Shown: one piece after another, positions 34,401 to 49,200 of the stretch
How positions within the stretch are numbered: position 1 is the first letter of the stretch
How the letters are laid out: every line of letters begins with the position of its first letter
Source of the DNA: Varroa destructor
Taxonomy: Eukaryota; Arthropoda; Arachnida; Mesostigmata; Varroidae
Length of the DNA: 64,000 nucleotides
Assembly: GCF_002443255.2 (NCBI RefSeq)
Contig: NW_019211459.1
Span: forward strand, 19,938,871-20,002,870
Direction of reading: 5' to 3'
Translations under genes and position numbers: made by a program
Notes under the pieces: model-generated
Told to the model about the DNA's origin: nothing
Seen by the model: the letters and a program-made list of their open reading frames with translations, nothing else
Databases searched by the model: none

Positions 34401-37400
34401 TCTAGTGCATCTCGTCAGGTGGCAACCCCACATTTCAACACCGAAGCCCTGTCTGTCCCGTTTAACAACAGGCAACATCCCAATTGTTTTTCTATTTGTC
34501 CATCGTTGTATTGCCGCTGTACGGAAAACGGTTAGAAAAAAGGAAAGTTTAATGAACAAACGAGGAATGGGTCGACTAAGTTATTGGCGGTTCGTTTGCC
34601 CTTTAACTAATCTACCTCACTTTAGTCGCAGAGAAATAAAGGCAGAAGCTGGTGAAAATTTAATAATCGGCTCGGTTCAGACGGTTTCTGCTTCATGGGT
34701 CATAGATAAGAATAATGCTGACAGAATAGTGGTTCAGGTAGTGCGTGATCGTGCCCCGTTTATTTCATCTTTGTATTTTGCGGACTAAGTTTCCGTCTTT
34801 CCTGATCGCAGGAGAGCTCAGAACAAACCAGATATTCATATACCATGAGATTCGATATGGTCTGGTCGTCGATATCATTTGTACCCGATCTGATTGATGT
34901 TGACGGAAAATGATCAATTCCTCATCTTGGTACGCAGCAGTTTAAAGTAGCGAATATGTTCATTATATGTCTTACCTTGCCCATCTTGACTCACCGAGAC
35001 AACATTTTCTTGCTGGCAAGGATTAGTAATAGATGTATACCGAATACGACCATCTTTCACCAGTTTCTTACATAATATAAAATGATGCAGAGGTACAAAA
35101 TTCAGACATGTCTTGTCTAACTTATTCGGTAGAAGCATTTACCAATTTACGTTGTTCTTGCTAGGAGGTCAAATTCAACAGTAGCAGCATAAGTGCTACG
35201 GCAGCTGACGGCGGGAAACGTACGATTACAAGTTTCTGATTAGCCTGTGGAGGATATAAACACAGACACCGATCCGATGGTGATAATGTTTACCGAATTG
35301 CAAAAAAGAGAGATCTATAGCTCAGGACTCTCAGCGCTTTTGTAGATTATTATCTGCAGCAGCTTATTTATTAACTTGAGATTAATTTGGTCCACTTTGT
35401 GGATAGGTCTCGGTGCATGGCGCAAGCGGGACATGGTGTGTGCGGCTCAACCGGTGGCCCCGTAAGGCCATTTACCGCCTGTAGGGCGAACTTTGTTAGT
35501 CTACTGATTGACCCGTTAGCATCGCGTGGCGTGCGCTTCACATGCTATTCTAAATTGGCCTTCAAGACCGCTCAGGACCAAATGCGAATGTGTGTATACA
35601 GGCGATTGTTTTGTCCGCTTATCACTAAGCAATTACTTTATCTTGAATTGTACACAGTGACGCCAATGATGGTGATGCTATACCTTCACTGAGGATAAAA
35701 TAGAGGAACCAATAGCGAAGAGAAGAGATTGCCGAGAATCAAGAAATAAATCGAACCGAAAGACAGATTTCAGCTAGTAACAAACACCTCTAGTAAAATT
35801 CATTAAACAAATTATTACTAAATTGTCAAAAAAAAATAGGGTATTTGCGTTTGAGTCAGACACAGGTCTATGTGCAATTTGTTCAAGTAGAATTAACAGA
35901 GGTACAGAATCTGTAAAATGTAAGGTCTTTTAACTGGCAACGATTTGGTCAGCATAACCGAGGGTATAGAAAGCATCATAGAACACAATGTTAGACATAC
36001 TCGCTATGTTTTTATAGAGGTATAGATCAAACATGTTGATGCCCATTGACCAGTTACTAAGCTTACGAAGTGTGATCATCTGCAGATGAGCTTAGGTATT
36101 ATGATGTGAATTGATCTTGTTGCGGACTTCATTAAAATACGCTTCATCTATTCAGGACATCCGCATTTTTGATGAAATCAAATGGAACAACATCAAACGC
36201 TTTCCTTGCGTATCGTTTATACAATCATACTGTACAAACGGACTGGCAGATTACCTCTTACCTTACGTACACATAAGAGGTTTGTTGATCGTGATTCGTA
36301 AAGAACCACGATACTTTTTTTGCCATCCAATAGAAAATGCATTATCTGCTTTGAACAGCCTCTCCTATGAAGTATTATGTTTCTCGTGATGAACGTCACT
36401 ACATAACCTCACAAGAGTCGCAATAGAATGAAACTGATGAGCGCCAACGCGATTGTTTCAATTTTGGCACTAACGAACTTTTCTTATCCCTGCCTTTTGC
36501 GATCGGTACTGCCTATGACGCAATTTTACGGGAGGGCAACGTGACAACTCATAAAAATTTAGCTTTTCATCATCCTTGTGTATCCATGCGATTTTCTGTA
36601 GCCAACTACTTGGTTCGTCTCCCACGTTTTTATCCTCTTCTTTCTTCTGTTCCGTTCTGTTCGAAACAGCAAATAATGATCAGTAGAATTTTAAGGCTTT
36701 TCGCATTTTCATCACCATGTAACTTAAGGGCACTTATTCACCCGAAGATATCATAATGCTACTTCATTGCATATAGCTTACATAACTTACTATTCAACTT
36801 TTTTTCGTTATTAAGCATGGATTCTCTTGAACACTGCAAAACACTTCGCGATTCTTCTACTTAATGACGTTTATGTACTCATTCACCTCCCTTTTCTATG
36901 CCATAGTTTTTATATGAGTAGATTATGATACGCATATTACACAATTTATTTAAATTACTTTTTAATTTACTATAGTAATTTGCGAGATTTGTTTTTCGGC
37001 GCCCGATCCATGTAAGAATACATATTTGTAAGTTGGGCTTATAGATTACGGCATTTTACTTGGAAATACGGGCTAGTGTCCTTAATGATGTATATATCGT
37101 GTCTTCATCTAATTTTTCAGGTGTCTATATTTCCCCAGATAGGATGGCGCAATAATGAGGAGCAACTTCTACCAACGCTGAAGCATATCTTTATATATAA
37201 AGTTTCGTTTTGTTCTTAGTCCTTGGACAGCCCTTTCCTCTACATAAGTTTGAAGTCCCATATTCATGAGTAACTTTTCCGCTACATATAAGCACAGTTT
37301 TATTGACATACCTTGAACAACCGGCCAGCCTTATCTGATCACTTTACCTTGGACTGACCTTAATGTCTTCACTTGAAATCGATAAAGTTTAATCTACTTA

Positions 37401-40400
37401 CCAACCACAAGCTACTGCGGATCTAACTCCAATATATCTTACTTTTTAGGCGTTGCGTATGAATAAAAACATTAATTTGATTGAAAACGATGATTTAAAT
37501 ACCTATATGTGCCCACTTTGGCCTTTTTGTACTAACAGGCACAGTGATGCGGCCTGCAGCCTGTCAGGGTCGAACCATGGGTTTGGTATGAATATTATAA
37601 GTCTCTGGTTATTGCTTAGAACGTTTTCACCTAAAATGGATAAACAAAGCCGAAAGAGGAGTGGAGTTTGATCTGTACTGAGGTTCTGTTGAAATCACTC
37701 AAGTATATCAGCGTTTGATGATGTCAGCTTTAGAATTATAAAAACGGCATCGTAAAGGAAAAAATGTTCAAGGCTGCGACGTCATTTGGTTTCGAAATAG
37801 AGACGAACTCCTATCTCATCTACCAGTAAGAACGCCTTATCGTAGTTTTGCTCTTCACACAAACTGTTGGCTGTAGCATAATCGTATAGCAATAATGTAC
37901 GTTAAAAACGGAATACTGTTGACGCGGTGTTTGTCGAATACGTATATAATATTTGATAATCATAATAATAATAATAGTAATATTAATATATTTAGCCAAG
38001 TAAATATCAAATCAAACCCTAAATATAGTAGTGCCAACCAAATGAAATGGGTAATTTTAAACTTGAGATTTATTCGCGTAAGTGTCACATATATAGAGAC
38101 GTATACTGCCGCGAATTGGCACTTTTCCCTACTTTTAGCCCTTCGAAATGAAACCTTTTCATAGACGGGGCATAGTCATTGAGTCAGCAGAAACGCTTCA
38201 CTCGCATCATTGTTTCATCAAAGACAACAGAACCGCATTATTGTAGAGTTTATCCTTGTGCTATAGATTATGCACGGAGATACGCGATTTCGGTAGAGCT
38301 TGCTTTCGTCTGAGCATTTCTACATACTAGTTGCGATTCTGTCTCGAGCATGAATCGATGGCAAACAGGTTCCATCTTCCCCCTAAAACATAATGGTAAC
38401 TTGTAGTGCAAAATGTTACTGTTGATGTGAACGACCACAAAAGATTTCGTGCATTCGATCCTCTTTTCAATAGTCCGGCACAAAGCGAACCGCAGAAAGC
38501 GTTAAACGCCAAGCTGAAAACCGCCCACCACCGTTCGTATTTTTTGGCCGATTTTCTGTGCCTTCTTTCATTAGGCCGTACGATGTGCACTTGTTTTTTG
38601 CCAATAAAATACGATTTGTGCTTCCCTCTGCTGCTATAGGGCGACTCTGAGCCCATGAAAGTAACTAGTATTTAAAAAAAGGTTTATAAATTGGATAAAT
38701 GAAGAGACGCGAACTTCTCTAGGACGCTAATGATCATAAACGCAGTCGTGAGATTTTTTATATTTATTCACTGTAAGCACTGAGCTTAAAACAGCTGTTC
38801 GTGGATATTAACTAAATAATAGAATAATATAAAAACGACACGGTTTCGGTAGACGGTTTCTGGGGGAAAAATGCATATTGTGGGAATACACATCTGTGCG
38901 AGTTATGTATGTGGGCTATGCCACAGGCCTTCATCGTGGTGCGGCTATGTACAGATTATATTAATGCGTCACTGCTCGCAAAGGCACGGGGCCAAGGCAC
39001 GTAGACGTAAGGTGGCATCCCCCTTGAAAAAGCCATTGGATCATTTGGGAGTTCAGTCATGGGGCAAATACTCCGAGCTATCATGCATATTATCTAAGTA
39101 ACGGAACAGACGTTGCTTGCGAGTGACTGTAGACGTCTAGCGTCAACATCGTTGTGAAGTTCTAGTAAATCTCTCTTTACTGGAAACGTGGATTGAGAAA
39201 GCATACACGATGTGTGCGCGCACAGTCGCCAAGCGCGTAATACAAACTAAGGTTGATGATAATTGTGATACTTCTAATACAAGTCAGTTTAACATATCGC
39301 GTGCTCAAGTACTGCTAGCACTATTATGATCAATTCATAGCAATTTACATCGTTCATTTTCTATATGGTGTTGTAAATAAGTACAACGAAAAAAAAAGAC
39401 AGGTTTCACCAGCCATTTATGCTCAATCCAACCAAATATTCTAAAGGACAAAGGAGAAATATAACGAACGTTTATAACTTGAAGAAATAACTACAGGAAG
39501 TGACCGCATTGAAGGTATCGGCCGAATCTGATCCAGGCACCTTAAGTTACTTCCGAGCGACTTTTGCGTGGACACCCGCCGTGTCACAGAAGCCTGGACG
39601 GCTACCTGTTCTACCAAAACAGAAGTTACGCTTCAACAATAACAACTATAGCTAGAAGCGAATAGAAATTACACCAGAAACGACCTCAAATAGTAACAAT
39701 AATAAATAACAACAGTAATAATAATAAAAATATAGCTGTATACGTTTTCTACTGTAGTGACTACAGACGGTGCCGGTGTTATCTCCGCTAAATGCTGGTC
39801 GACGATGCTACTCGTTACGTTTATACATAAAATGATTAATAACAGTTAGTAGGAATAGCTCCAGTTGAGTCTTTACTGGATACGTGTGGCCGTAGTTAAA
39901 GCCCTCCCCAAAGAAGGCGACTGTTATATTTATGGTATCGTATCGGTTTGCTTTCATAGTCACCGTCGTTGTGACCGTGTAGAAAATAAAAAGGAAAAAA
40001 AAAGTTAACCCGGTGGGCTAACCAACAGTCGGCCCCTCGAGTTATCCGGCCGAGAAGCACAAAATTGTTCGATTTCTGTATCTATGACTGTCGACATCAA
40101 CGTTGGTGCTGGTGGTAAGTGCACCTGGCGCGATACTTGGGTGGCCCCGAGGAACGGGCCAACCCAGCATAAACTACAGGGACCCTGGTGATGGTAATCA
40201 TGGTAGTCGACGGAAAAGTTTGGCATAATACGCACTAGTCCTCACAATAACACTAGTAATCATCACCGTAGTCATCATTTGCGCACTATCGCAAGCGTAA
40301 TGCGCTACAATAACTCTATGGGGTAGTAATGGGACTGTGTTGCTATGGGAACACGACGACCACGGTGGAAGCATGAGGCTTCACGTACAAGATCGAGAAT

Positions 40401-43400
40401 AACGACATCAACGACGATAAACAGCGTTGCTATGAGCAAAAATTATATCATAACGAACGTTTCATTCTTACTGTAATTAGCACGATTCGTTTACTGTTAT
40501 TATTTTATTTTTCGTTTGTAATGTAACGTCTGATAATAGAATTGTGTAATAAGACAGGCTATGTTGAGCTTACGAAGTGTACCCTGATTCTGTGTAAGAC
40601 CTGTGGTTAACAAAGTTTCTATGTGTAAACGATAAGCAAACAATTAAACGTTTAAATCTATAAAAAAATACATGCACGGTGGAGCTAGTAAAGGTAATAA
40701 TAAAGTAAGCTAGGTTAATGAAACGTAAACATGCCATATACGAATGATACCACTACCACCTCTGAGAAGATTGAGTACTAGTTTAATGTATGTGGGTGTC
40801 AGTGATTGATGACGCGTAATAGTATGATTGTTATCGATAAAAATAGCTGTCGATGGTCACCCGACAATTTAGAATTGTTTCCGGTTATTCAGATACTAAC
40901 AATACGTCCTATATATGTCTTTGTTATGGATATGGATGCGTTTTTCATCGGTAATATTATTTCCTCCCATAATGGATATATGGATTGTTCCATAAAACAT
41001 ATTCAAACGCCGTTCCTGTCATTTATGATCAATGATTTCTTCCGTTGTTTTATTAGCTTCAGTTCAATATGGCTCGGGTACGTTCCCTGTGCTCTCCCTT
41101 TCAAATGCACGATGTCGATTACGTAGGTGCTGATAAATGAAATATTGTGCAATCAATATGGATAAGCGCTATAAGCCGCGCCAATAGAAGACTGCAGAAT
41201 TTGTATGAGACACACTGAGCATGAAGAAGATAACGCAACGAGGAGGCGATAACCCTGAAGAGAAGGGTACGAAAAATGGAATAAGTACGGAGAAATTTGT
41301 GCGGTTAGTCAAAAAGCGTCAGCTCGTTGCAGATTGAATAATGCTATACGCTTCTAGTAACTGGTAGTAAATTTAGTAAAAGCCAAAAAAAGCGATGGCT
41401 GTGCAAATGGTATACCCTCTTTTCTTAAGATACGCTGTTTAAGGAGATCGAAGCAAGTCTTCCTTGGATTTTACTTTGTGCAATCAGACTCAGTGAAGGC
41501 TAACTTACCTTCAAAGACGTACTTGGAAGATATGATTTACCTGTACGGGAACAGACACGCCAACGCTGAAAAATGTCACGTCAATGCCGCGCCATCTTTA
41601 GATTTAAGATTTGAAAAGAACAACAGGAGCAGATTAAATATGATACATAGAATGTTTACTGCAGCAACACTGAACTACCATACACTAAAACGAACACTCA
41701 TTTTTACAATTCTATAATTAAAGTTTTCAGATTCCTTCAAGTTATTCAATATTCGGCTTCTTTGTTTTATTACCCCAGTATCGAGCAGGGTGATTAAGGC
41801 ACCGCACCCACAACTATATATATACATATATATGTACAACCCTGATGAGCATTCGAAGTTTTGTTACGGCCCTTCGTTTTCTGACCAAACTATTCTGCTG
41901 TAGCAAACTATGTTGTTTATATTTTCCCTCCACTCGTCAACGTTCAACTTTCATATTCCTCTACGTAGATCGTAATTTCAGTATCTGTCTTTGTATAACA
42001 ATTTCTGGTTTCGTATTAATGGTAATTATTGCGGATACTTCTTTCCTTATCCTTAAAGAATATTACAGTTTAATCTGTATGTGGTATTCAACTGCCAGCC
42101 GTTTCACCATTCATCTGTGACATATTTCTTGTCGTCCGTGGAATAACGTATGTAATTACACTGCACCATTAGATTTTTTTTTGTAAGTTCCCACCTTACC
42201 CAGATAATTTATTATTATTATTATTTTATTATTTATATAGGGAACGTTAACTTGCTTACATGTCTTTAGATACTTGATATCTCTAAATAATGACAGTGTT
42301 ATACATTTCATTTCAGCTTGTAACACTTAACATTATTCATAAATTCAAAGTTAGAGACAAACAGGTAAAGGACGTTGTCCATCGTCATGTTTGAACCCTG
42401 GTACTCAAGAATCCGTGTGTGTGGGCGTATGGCCGTGAATACAGTTCGTAATACTTAAATCATCCATCTAAAACAACCTGATCAGTACTACGATTTAACA
42501 AAAATCCTATTTAACTTTCCAAAAATGTAAAAAGTTAGCGACGCGTATAGTCATCCTTTTCACTAAATTACCTTGTTCGTATTAGAACGTATGTGACTAA
42601 ATCGCTAAGTTTCCGATCTACGTCAGAACCTCGCAAGAAGGGCAAAGTAGCGATCTAGCCACACTGAGGCTTAACTAGAAAACTCGTAGCGAATGATTTC
42701 CGTCTTGTTGGAACTTTTATGGAAATCAATCCGATTGAACATATCCATCCAGCCACCGTTACATAGAAGAACATGAACTTTGCCTACAAACAGTTTGTTG
42801 ACCCACTGTACCAATTTGCAAACTTTGGCTGATTTTCAAGAATCCTAAATAGACTTACAGACCCGACGACCTGCCTAACAATTTTGACGAGGGGCGCAGG
42901 TTGAAATCCTACCCAAGCCAATGAATACGATTATTCGACTCAACTTCTGGTACGACTATGTTTGCTGCAGGTATGTGAACTAACTATCAAAAGAGTAGAG
43001 AAGCAGTAACATTTATCCATTTGCACGTCAGCTTAAAACCCACCATTATCGAGCATTGCCCCTATGCGACATTGTCCTCCCTATAGTGCTAGCCGTATAG
43101 AACTCTGTACGACGACGTTAGCACATGATTGTTAGAAAATTTTCCCCCAGATAGTTCAGCATAAAGTTGAGATTAACCGTGTCGTTGTGTTACGTGAATA
43201 TCGCTCATGAGTGTTTGTTTTTATCTGCACGATCATTGTTCACGCGCCGACAAATAAAGGACTCTACAGAATCTGACAAGTGCTGACGCTCGCGTTACCA
43301 GCGAATCAGCTTGACGAGTCATATCAGAATCTGTACACGATCTGTACGTTCACAGCCCGGTACATACAACTTTCTGTCCAATGCGATCTTTAGCTCCGTG

Positions 43401-44600
43401 TACCCGTGATATCGTGTACCAGACATGTATGTAGTTCATGCAGTAAATTTGTTACATATGACAAAAGTGATCTGAGCAACATGCAAATTACTCTTATTTG
43501 TCTAAAAATAGATTTGGACCTTTCCAGTGCCTTTTCTCAACGCTTCCGATTAAGTAACAAAAACCTTTGTGCATAATTCGTGAATGGTATAGCTCAGTTT
43601 CGTTAGTCCTGATATTCCAAGCTACAATGAACTTCCATCTTTACCGTTACGCATTGTTTTTTAACAACTAGCTACTGTAGCACTGGCTACTATTTTGCTT
43701 CGTTTGGCCTTTTCACGCCGGCGGGGCATCTAAATTTACTGAAATATAAGGAAAGACGGCAAACGGCATCCTGTAACGATGCGGTATAGGGAGGCAGTTG
43801 TTAACAGCTTCGAGCTAATTACTACCGTTTTTGACGAGTAATTCTATCTATAGATCAGCTTTACGGAGAGTCTATTTTCGCCAAATCGGAAGAGTCCATT
43901 ACGATATGCGTTGAATATCTGAAATAATGACGTATTATATATATGGACTATACAGTATGAAACACCCTGTGCAAGAACTCGGTTTGTATCTGCTTAAAAT
44001 ATTAGTAGACTTTACCGTAGACGTTCCATGACAGCGTCGAGTAAGGAGTTGGACATAGGATATAGGAAATAATAGTCCGAGCGACTCGGATCGTTTAATT
44101 TTAAACATAAGTGATTCGTTCATTAGCAGCGATCTTCGATAATAACGTTAATTCACCCCTATCGAGTATAATACTAGCGGGTAAATAAATTTGTTTAAAA
44201 TCCTTTTGAACTCGTTTTTATTTGTTAGAAAAGACATAGTGCATTTTCTCTTATTTCTCACTGATAGCTACTTACGGACTCACAAGTTTTCATAACTTGG
44301 TGCCGTCCAATAGAATTGGTATACCAGTACCTCCTCTTGTTGCAAACTGGATATCCATCGCGACGTTCCACTGTGCTGTCGATCGTCTGCTTCAGCATGT
44401 CTTTTTGCGGCCTCTGGTATACCACAACGGCGCCCAACTGGGCATTTCATGAATGCGCGTCAAGCTCGCGTATGGTGCTCGATCCGAATAACCTACTCTG
44501 AAGCATTCTGCCCCGTCTATTGATGCACAATGTTATGATTTACTATATATCATAATGCTATAACAATAGAAAGGTTCCTACCTAGTAGTGGGTCAGTATC
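25451..44600. other. Long stretch without a supported gene
   Basis: Mostly AT-rich. Notable items: a G-run cluster at 27050-27180; CATT repeats near 31092-31109; ATT/AAT microsatellites near 37960, 39695-39730 and 42200-42238. The longest frames are 34330-34788 (+, 152 codons, non-ATG start), 27611-27913 (-, 100 codons) and 35387-35692 (+, 101 codons in a GC-richer patch). None shows a domain or a paired splice signal, and this many are expected by chance. A small piece at 33304-33390 (GTLHPQWETFTVIVSFPDD) reads like protein but is isolated. Confidence 0.4.
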
Positions 44601-44639
44601 CTCGCATGTTGAGTCACTCGGATGTCTGCGTATGATAGA

Positions 44640-46240
44640 GTACAGTTGCATCTATCTGCAGGACCCTGACAATCAGACCTATTAGCATGGCGACGTTTGA
44701 TCAGGTGAATCCAAAGGGTTGTGGTTTGGTAGATGTTTTCGTCGGTTTCGGGGTCGTATCGATGAGCCGATTCACTGCGAAATCAATTCAGCGGTGTTAG
44801 TCGTAGCGATGTTAGCAAGAGCAATAGAGTCGTGAGCACTGAAGAGCAGCAACAATTACAATATAGGCATCGTATTGCCTTGTGATGGTTTCAGGCTCGT
44901 ATGATAGTTCATTCTGCAATTGGTTGCAATCTTTGTCCTGTCTACTCAGATCTATGGTGGATGTCAATATCCATAGTTATAGGTTATAGCGGCTTAATAA
45001 TTTTGTCAAACGACGTACGTCGGAGATTGGTCAAGCGTGCTGTGCGAAGCTATCACAACTACCACTGTAAATTATAGCCGTGGGACTCGCGTATAGTCAA
45101 GGACGTCGGCATCAGCGACGTAAATGACAAGGTTGCGTTGGGCTTGCTTGATATTAACTATGGCGTCGAAAGCACGGATAAGGCCACAAACAATGACTAT
45201 AGCTACCATGCGGTCTCAAAGCGGGATCGACAATTCCTGAATCGTGTGCAGGGCTCAGTCGCATCAATGTAAGACGTCGAGGTTCCGCTGTCTTAATATG
45301 CGTTCACGTACGAAATCGTTGCGTGAGCAGCTGTACTTGGACAAATACGGGATCCGGTTGTTGCTACAGCCAATTCAGGCAATTAGCGGTTCCATGCAAG
45401 CAGATTACCTAGTCGACGATTATTCTATTTTTTTCTGGCAATGGGTGTCACCATTGGCTGCTGTGAGGCAAAAAAGATGAGCCACCGAGAACGACTTGAC
45501 GTACTCTAACAGCACGGCCATGTCATAGGTTTTCATCTAAAACATGGTTGGGACGAAAGATGTTCTACCTTCAAGACTTCGTATCAGTCCCGCCCTAACT
45601 ATTACAGCCCGAAGCATCCGTCCGAGAACTGTAATGCATTCACACTTACGAGCACATCGGCGGTGATCCCAACTGCAATGCCCATTCTAGCCATCACGAT
45701 CCTTTCATAACGGCGTGACGCCATATCGTCAATGGTTTGCCTATGTCTATCATTCATACAAGATGAATTTGTAGAAGGGAAGCCCTTTGAATCTTCAGAA
45801 GAGCGTCAGAAAACCTGGCCAATGACTTCTCACCGATCAAACTTCCAAAAGTGGCTACAAATTCAACGCGCCGGTTTTACTTTTCGGTATCGACTTATAC
45901 AACACAGTCTGCCAACCTACCTAAGCTAGCAGAAGAAGGAACCGTTGCCATCGCGACCTCAAATAGGTCCTGGATAAGAAAATTCAGAACTAGCCTAACA
46001 CCTAATAACATCACCAGTGTAGGAAACATGTTATGTCACGTGCATCGTCCTACAAGTCCTCAACAATCCACGCCACGATAATCAACAGTATCGGTGAAGC
46101 TGAAGCAGGCAAGACCAGGCCACGGACCCAAACAGGCAGACCCTGCAACGTCTCGAGGGATAGATTGATTTGTATTAACAAACTCCCGCAAGAGCTGCAC
46201 AATAAGCAAGACTGAGGCAAGACAGCCTCAGTCAGATGAC
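44640..46240 (-). pseudogene. Fragmented coding-like island on the - strand
   Basis: GC-richer than its flanks. Short ATG frames on the - strand read like protein but are broken by stops and frame changes: 45209-45072 (MVAIVIVCGLIRAFDAIVNI… to YTRVPRL), 45536-45420 (MKTYDMAVLLEYVKSFSVAH…), 45724-45602 (MASRRYERIVMARMGIAVGI… with a GTAAGT donor-like site after ADVL). Also a Thr/Pro stretch near 44.7 kb (TTPKPTKTSTKPQPFGF). Possible decayed gene or several small exons; no family recognised. Confidence 0.22.
46210..46233. repeat. 9-bp-stem hairpin
   Basis: GACTGAGGC / GCCTCAGTC separated by AAGACA, perfect and GC-rich, at the right edge of the coding-like island. Terminator-shaped, but this is eukaryotic DNA, so that reading does not apply. 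Confidence 0.85.
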
Positions 46241-49200
46241 ATCTACCCTTTTAAAACAGTCAGGTAGATTGAGTCTTTGTCGAGAATCGATTGTCATTTA
46301 CCGACTTCTCTGCGCTGCCCATAATTATCTCAGTCGCCGTCGCCGCTACATAGCGGCCAAACTGTATATGGCTGTCTATCAAAGGGCGTCGCTATTGAAA
46401 CTGATGTCTGGTAGGTGCTTACATACGAAACGGTTATGTGTGCAATTGTAACATTAATAATAATAATCACTGACAGTTATTGCAAAAAAATCTTAATTTT
46501 CGAAATCATGAAATTATGGAATATTGTTATATCACTATAGGGGGACTGTTGAGCCAACATAAAATTCGTAACTCCAATCGAATGTTGCGGTATTGTTTGT
46601 GCATTTCAAGCGCGTTACTCGATTTACGATCAGCCGATGGTTTTTATAAAAGTCTTGACCCGTTTTGGCACACCATGCCATGAATAGGACTACCGTGAAG
46701 ACTGTTTCCTTTTGAACGCCATAAAATAATGACGGATTTAGTTTGATAATGTATCGTAAGTGTAGTATAAGATTTGGCGTCGTCGCTATGCTTTTTTTTT
46801 TGCCTTGATCTGTTCATTATCGATTTGTTCAAGGGAGGAGCAGTGCTTACTACAAAGTTGTTTACTTCTATATAGTACATTATCATCGGTTAGATAGATG
46901 GTTCGGAGGAACGTCCAATACCTGCAATTTTTAGTGACCTGTCATAATTGCCAAACCGCAAATTTGTGTGATGTCCATGTACGGACAGCTGAGCACAACT
47001 GGGTTGTTTTCGTCCAGTTCTATCTCGTTCAGATTTTTTTCTGAAACCGATCTAACTGAGCCAGGTAAACAACTATGAATGCGTTTCGTTGCTACCTAAA
47101 GCCGTAAGTCAAGGGTCATACGTTAACAGTGGTAAAAGATCTCGTAATAGCACCCATGGCTGGGTGAGAAGAATGATTAAATAATCGAATTTTTGCCACC
47201 GCGGCAAGCCCTTCCAAGCTAGCCATTTCATATCGTACTTGTTTACAAAATGATATCACACATGGATCCCACGTGCTGTCTATCTTAAACTAATCTTGAC
47301 TCAACACAAACCCTGGTTATAACAAGTTTTAATAAGCTTAGATAACATCTCATTACAGAGTTCCACAGACTCACATTGTAGATTTCAGAACAAGCCTTAT
47401 TTGGTACTGGAAGGAATTATTAGTATAAATGTAACGGTAGTTATCGATTTCAGTCAGATGAAAGTTGCCTCAATAATCGTTAACGCAGCAACAAAATGTT
47501 TATCCTTTCGTAAAAACAGCTAAATAAACACTGTTTTTAAATTTTTTAAAATCGACAACGCATTACGTACGCTATCGCGGCCAACTATTGATCACTCGGT
47601 AGGTTAAAGTGACCGCAGCGCCACTATCTTCTATGAGCGCCACTATCTTCTATGAGCGCCACTGTACGCGTTTGTATTCCTGTATCTGATAATATTCGAT
47701 AATCCTTCGGCAGACTGGGACACTGAACGTCGAAAAATATCGGCGGTGACGTTACTACTAAGAATAGACTCTGAAAGTTATATATACTTATATAACACCC
47801 AGTTGGCAATTTGGCGACGTCCGCAAAACAACTGTCTCCCTTATTATTCATTTTTGTAATAGGGAACATACAAATTAAGAAGAAAATCTTTTGATATAAT
47901 AACATAGATAGAACAGGCTATTTTTGAAAATAGCAGTAGCTAGCGGTTGAATGCACATTTAAGGCATTATTAACATTAGCTATATTAGTTAATATTGATA
48001 AACATTACTTAGGTGTGAACGTAGTTTTTTGTTCCTATTTTGCCCATATTGCATGCAGTAGTGTTTCATTTAACTAAGTGCTCGTTAGGCTAAACACACG
48101 ATTAGTCACTCGTAAATCTGTGAGTTTTATATGTAACGATCATCATGACGTGCCCGTCAATAAAATGTATTTAACTGACCAACTAAGGCTCGCCTAAAGC
48201 ACAGAATTGTCCTGAAAGCATCGCACTCGATAATACGGTTCACAGTTTCGAAACACTCTGAATACATCAAAACTATAGAGCAATTCAAATAAACCAACAT
48301 AGAATTGCTGGCTTCACCCACGTCGACATTCCTACCCATACTGGCATATTACTGCGCGCGTCTGCGCCTGAGCTCGCATGTTGCTGACATATCTGATCAC
48401 CGTCCAGATCGCCGTACCTACCCGTATGTATTGTTCTGCTAATTTTGGTATCGTTACTTTTAGCGTGTTTGCGCGTGTGCTTTCCCATTATTTCGAATAT
48501 CATTCTGTCGAGACTGTTTTATATAACGTGGACTGCGACCCGTCAAATAAATTAAGTTTATTCGAAAATCGAAGGATACCCGAGCCAGACGGTACTCTAC
48601 TGCTTCATGGTTGAGCTGTAGATAGTCGATATTCCTTAAGCTAAAACGACAATTTTTACTGCCTCCCAAAACACGTTCGCTGCATCACTTGTACTTCGTT
48701 TCGTCACTGAAACTGTAAATGAGTAGAAAAAGCGGTAGAACAAAGACGTAGATTTGACACGCATATGAAAATCATTGCTTTTGATACTTCGAACACAGGA
48801 AGTGAACGCTTGATTATTAGGTAGCGCCATGCGCATGATGGTTAGGACTGAAGTAAAGTGAAAACGTTCTCAGGCGTCTTATAAGATGTATAAATAGATA
48901 TTACCTAAAATCAGATCAGAGTGTTCCCAGTGGACAAATCATGATGAACAGCTTTCATACGCAGGACACGCACAATACAACTATCTGCGTGTGATATAAT
49001 ATTTTTATATCACACCTAATACTTTTGACTAGCCACAAGCAGTATAAGTAAGTCAGTTGCGTTACTATAGCGAAAACGCCATAAGTGAACAGCGCGTCAT
49101 TATAAGTGTCCTACTTATGTAATATAGCCATGGTGTAAGCCTTATATATTCGAATGGGAAAGAATAACGCCGAAGCGGTTTTTTTTTTTTCATTATCCCA

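Noticed and set aside
34330..34788. 152-codon + frame
   Set aside because: Starts at a non-ATG codon, has no domain, and about one frame of this length is expected by chance in 64 kb of this composition.
42880..42920. Second T-arm-like string (GCAGGTTGAAATCCTACC)
   Set aside because: Loop and stem deviate from tRNA consensus and no cloverleaf partners were found.
45072..45209. Neuropeptide-like ending YTRVPRL (pyrokinin-type)
   Set aside because: No Gly amidation signal or dibasic cleavage site, and a stop follows directly.
46210..46233. Rho-independent terminator
   Set aside because: Hairpin shape only; no T tract and the DNA is eukaryotic.
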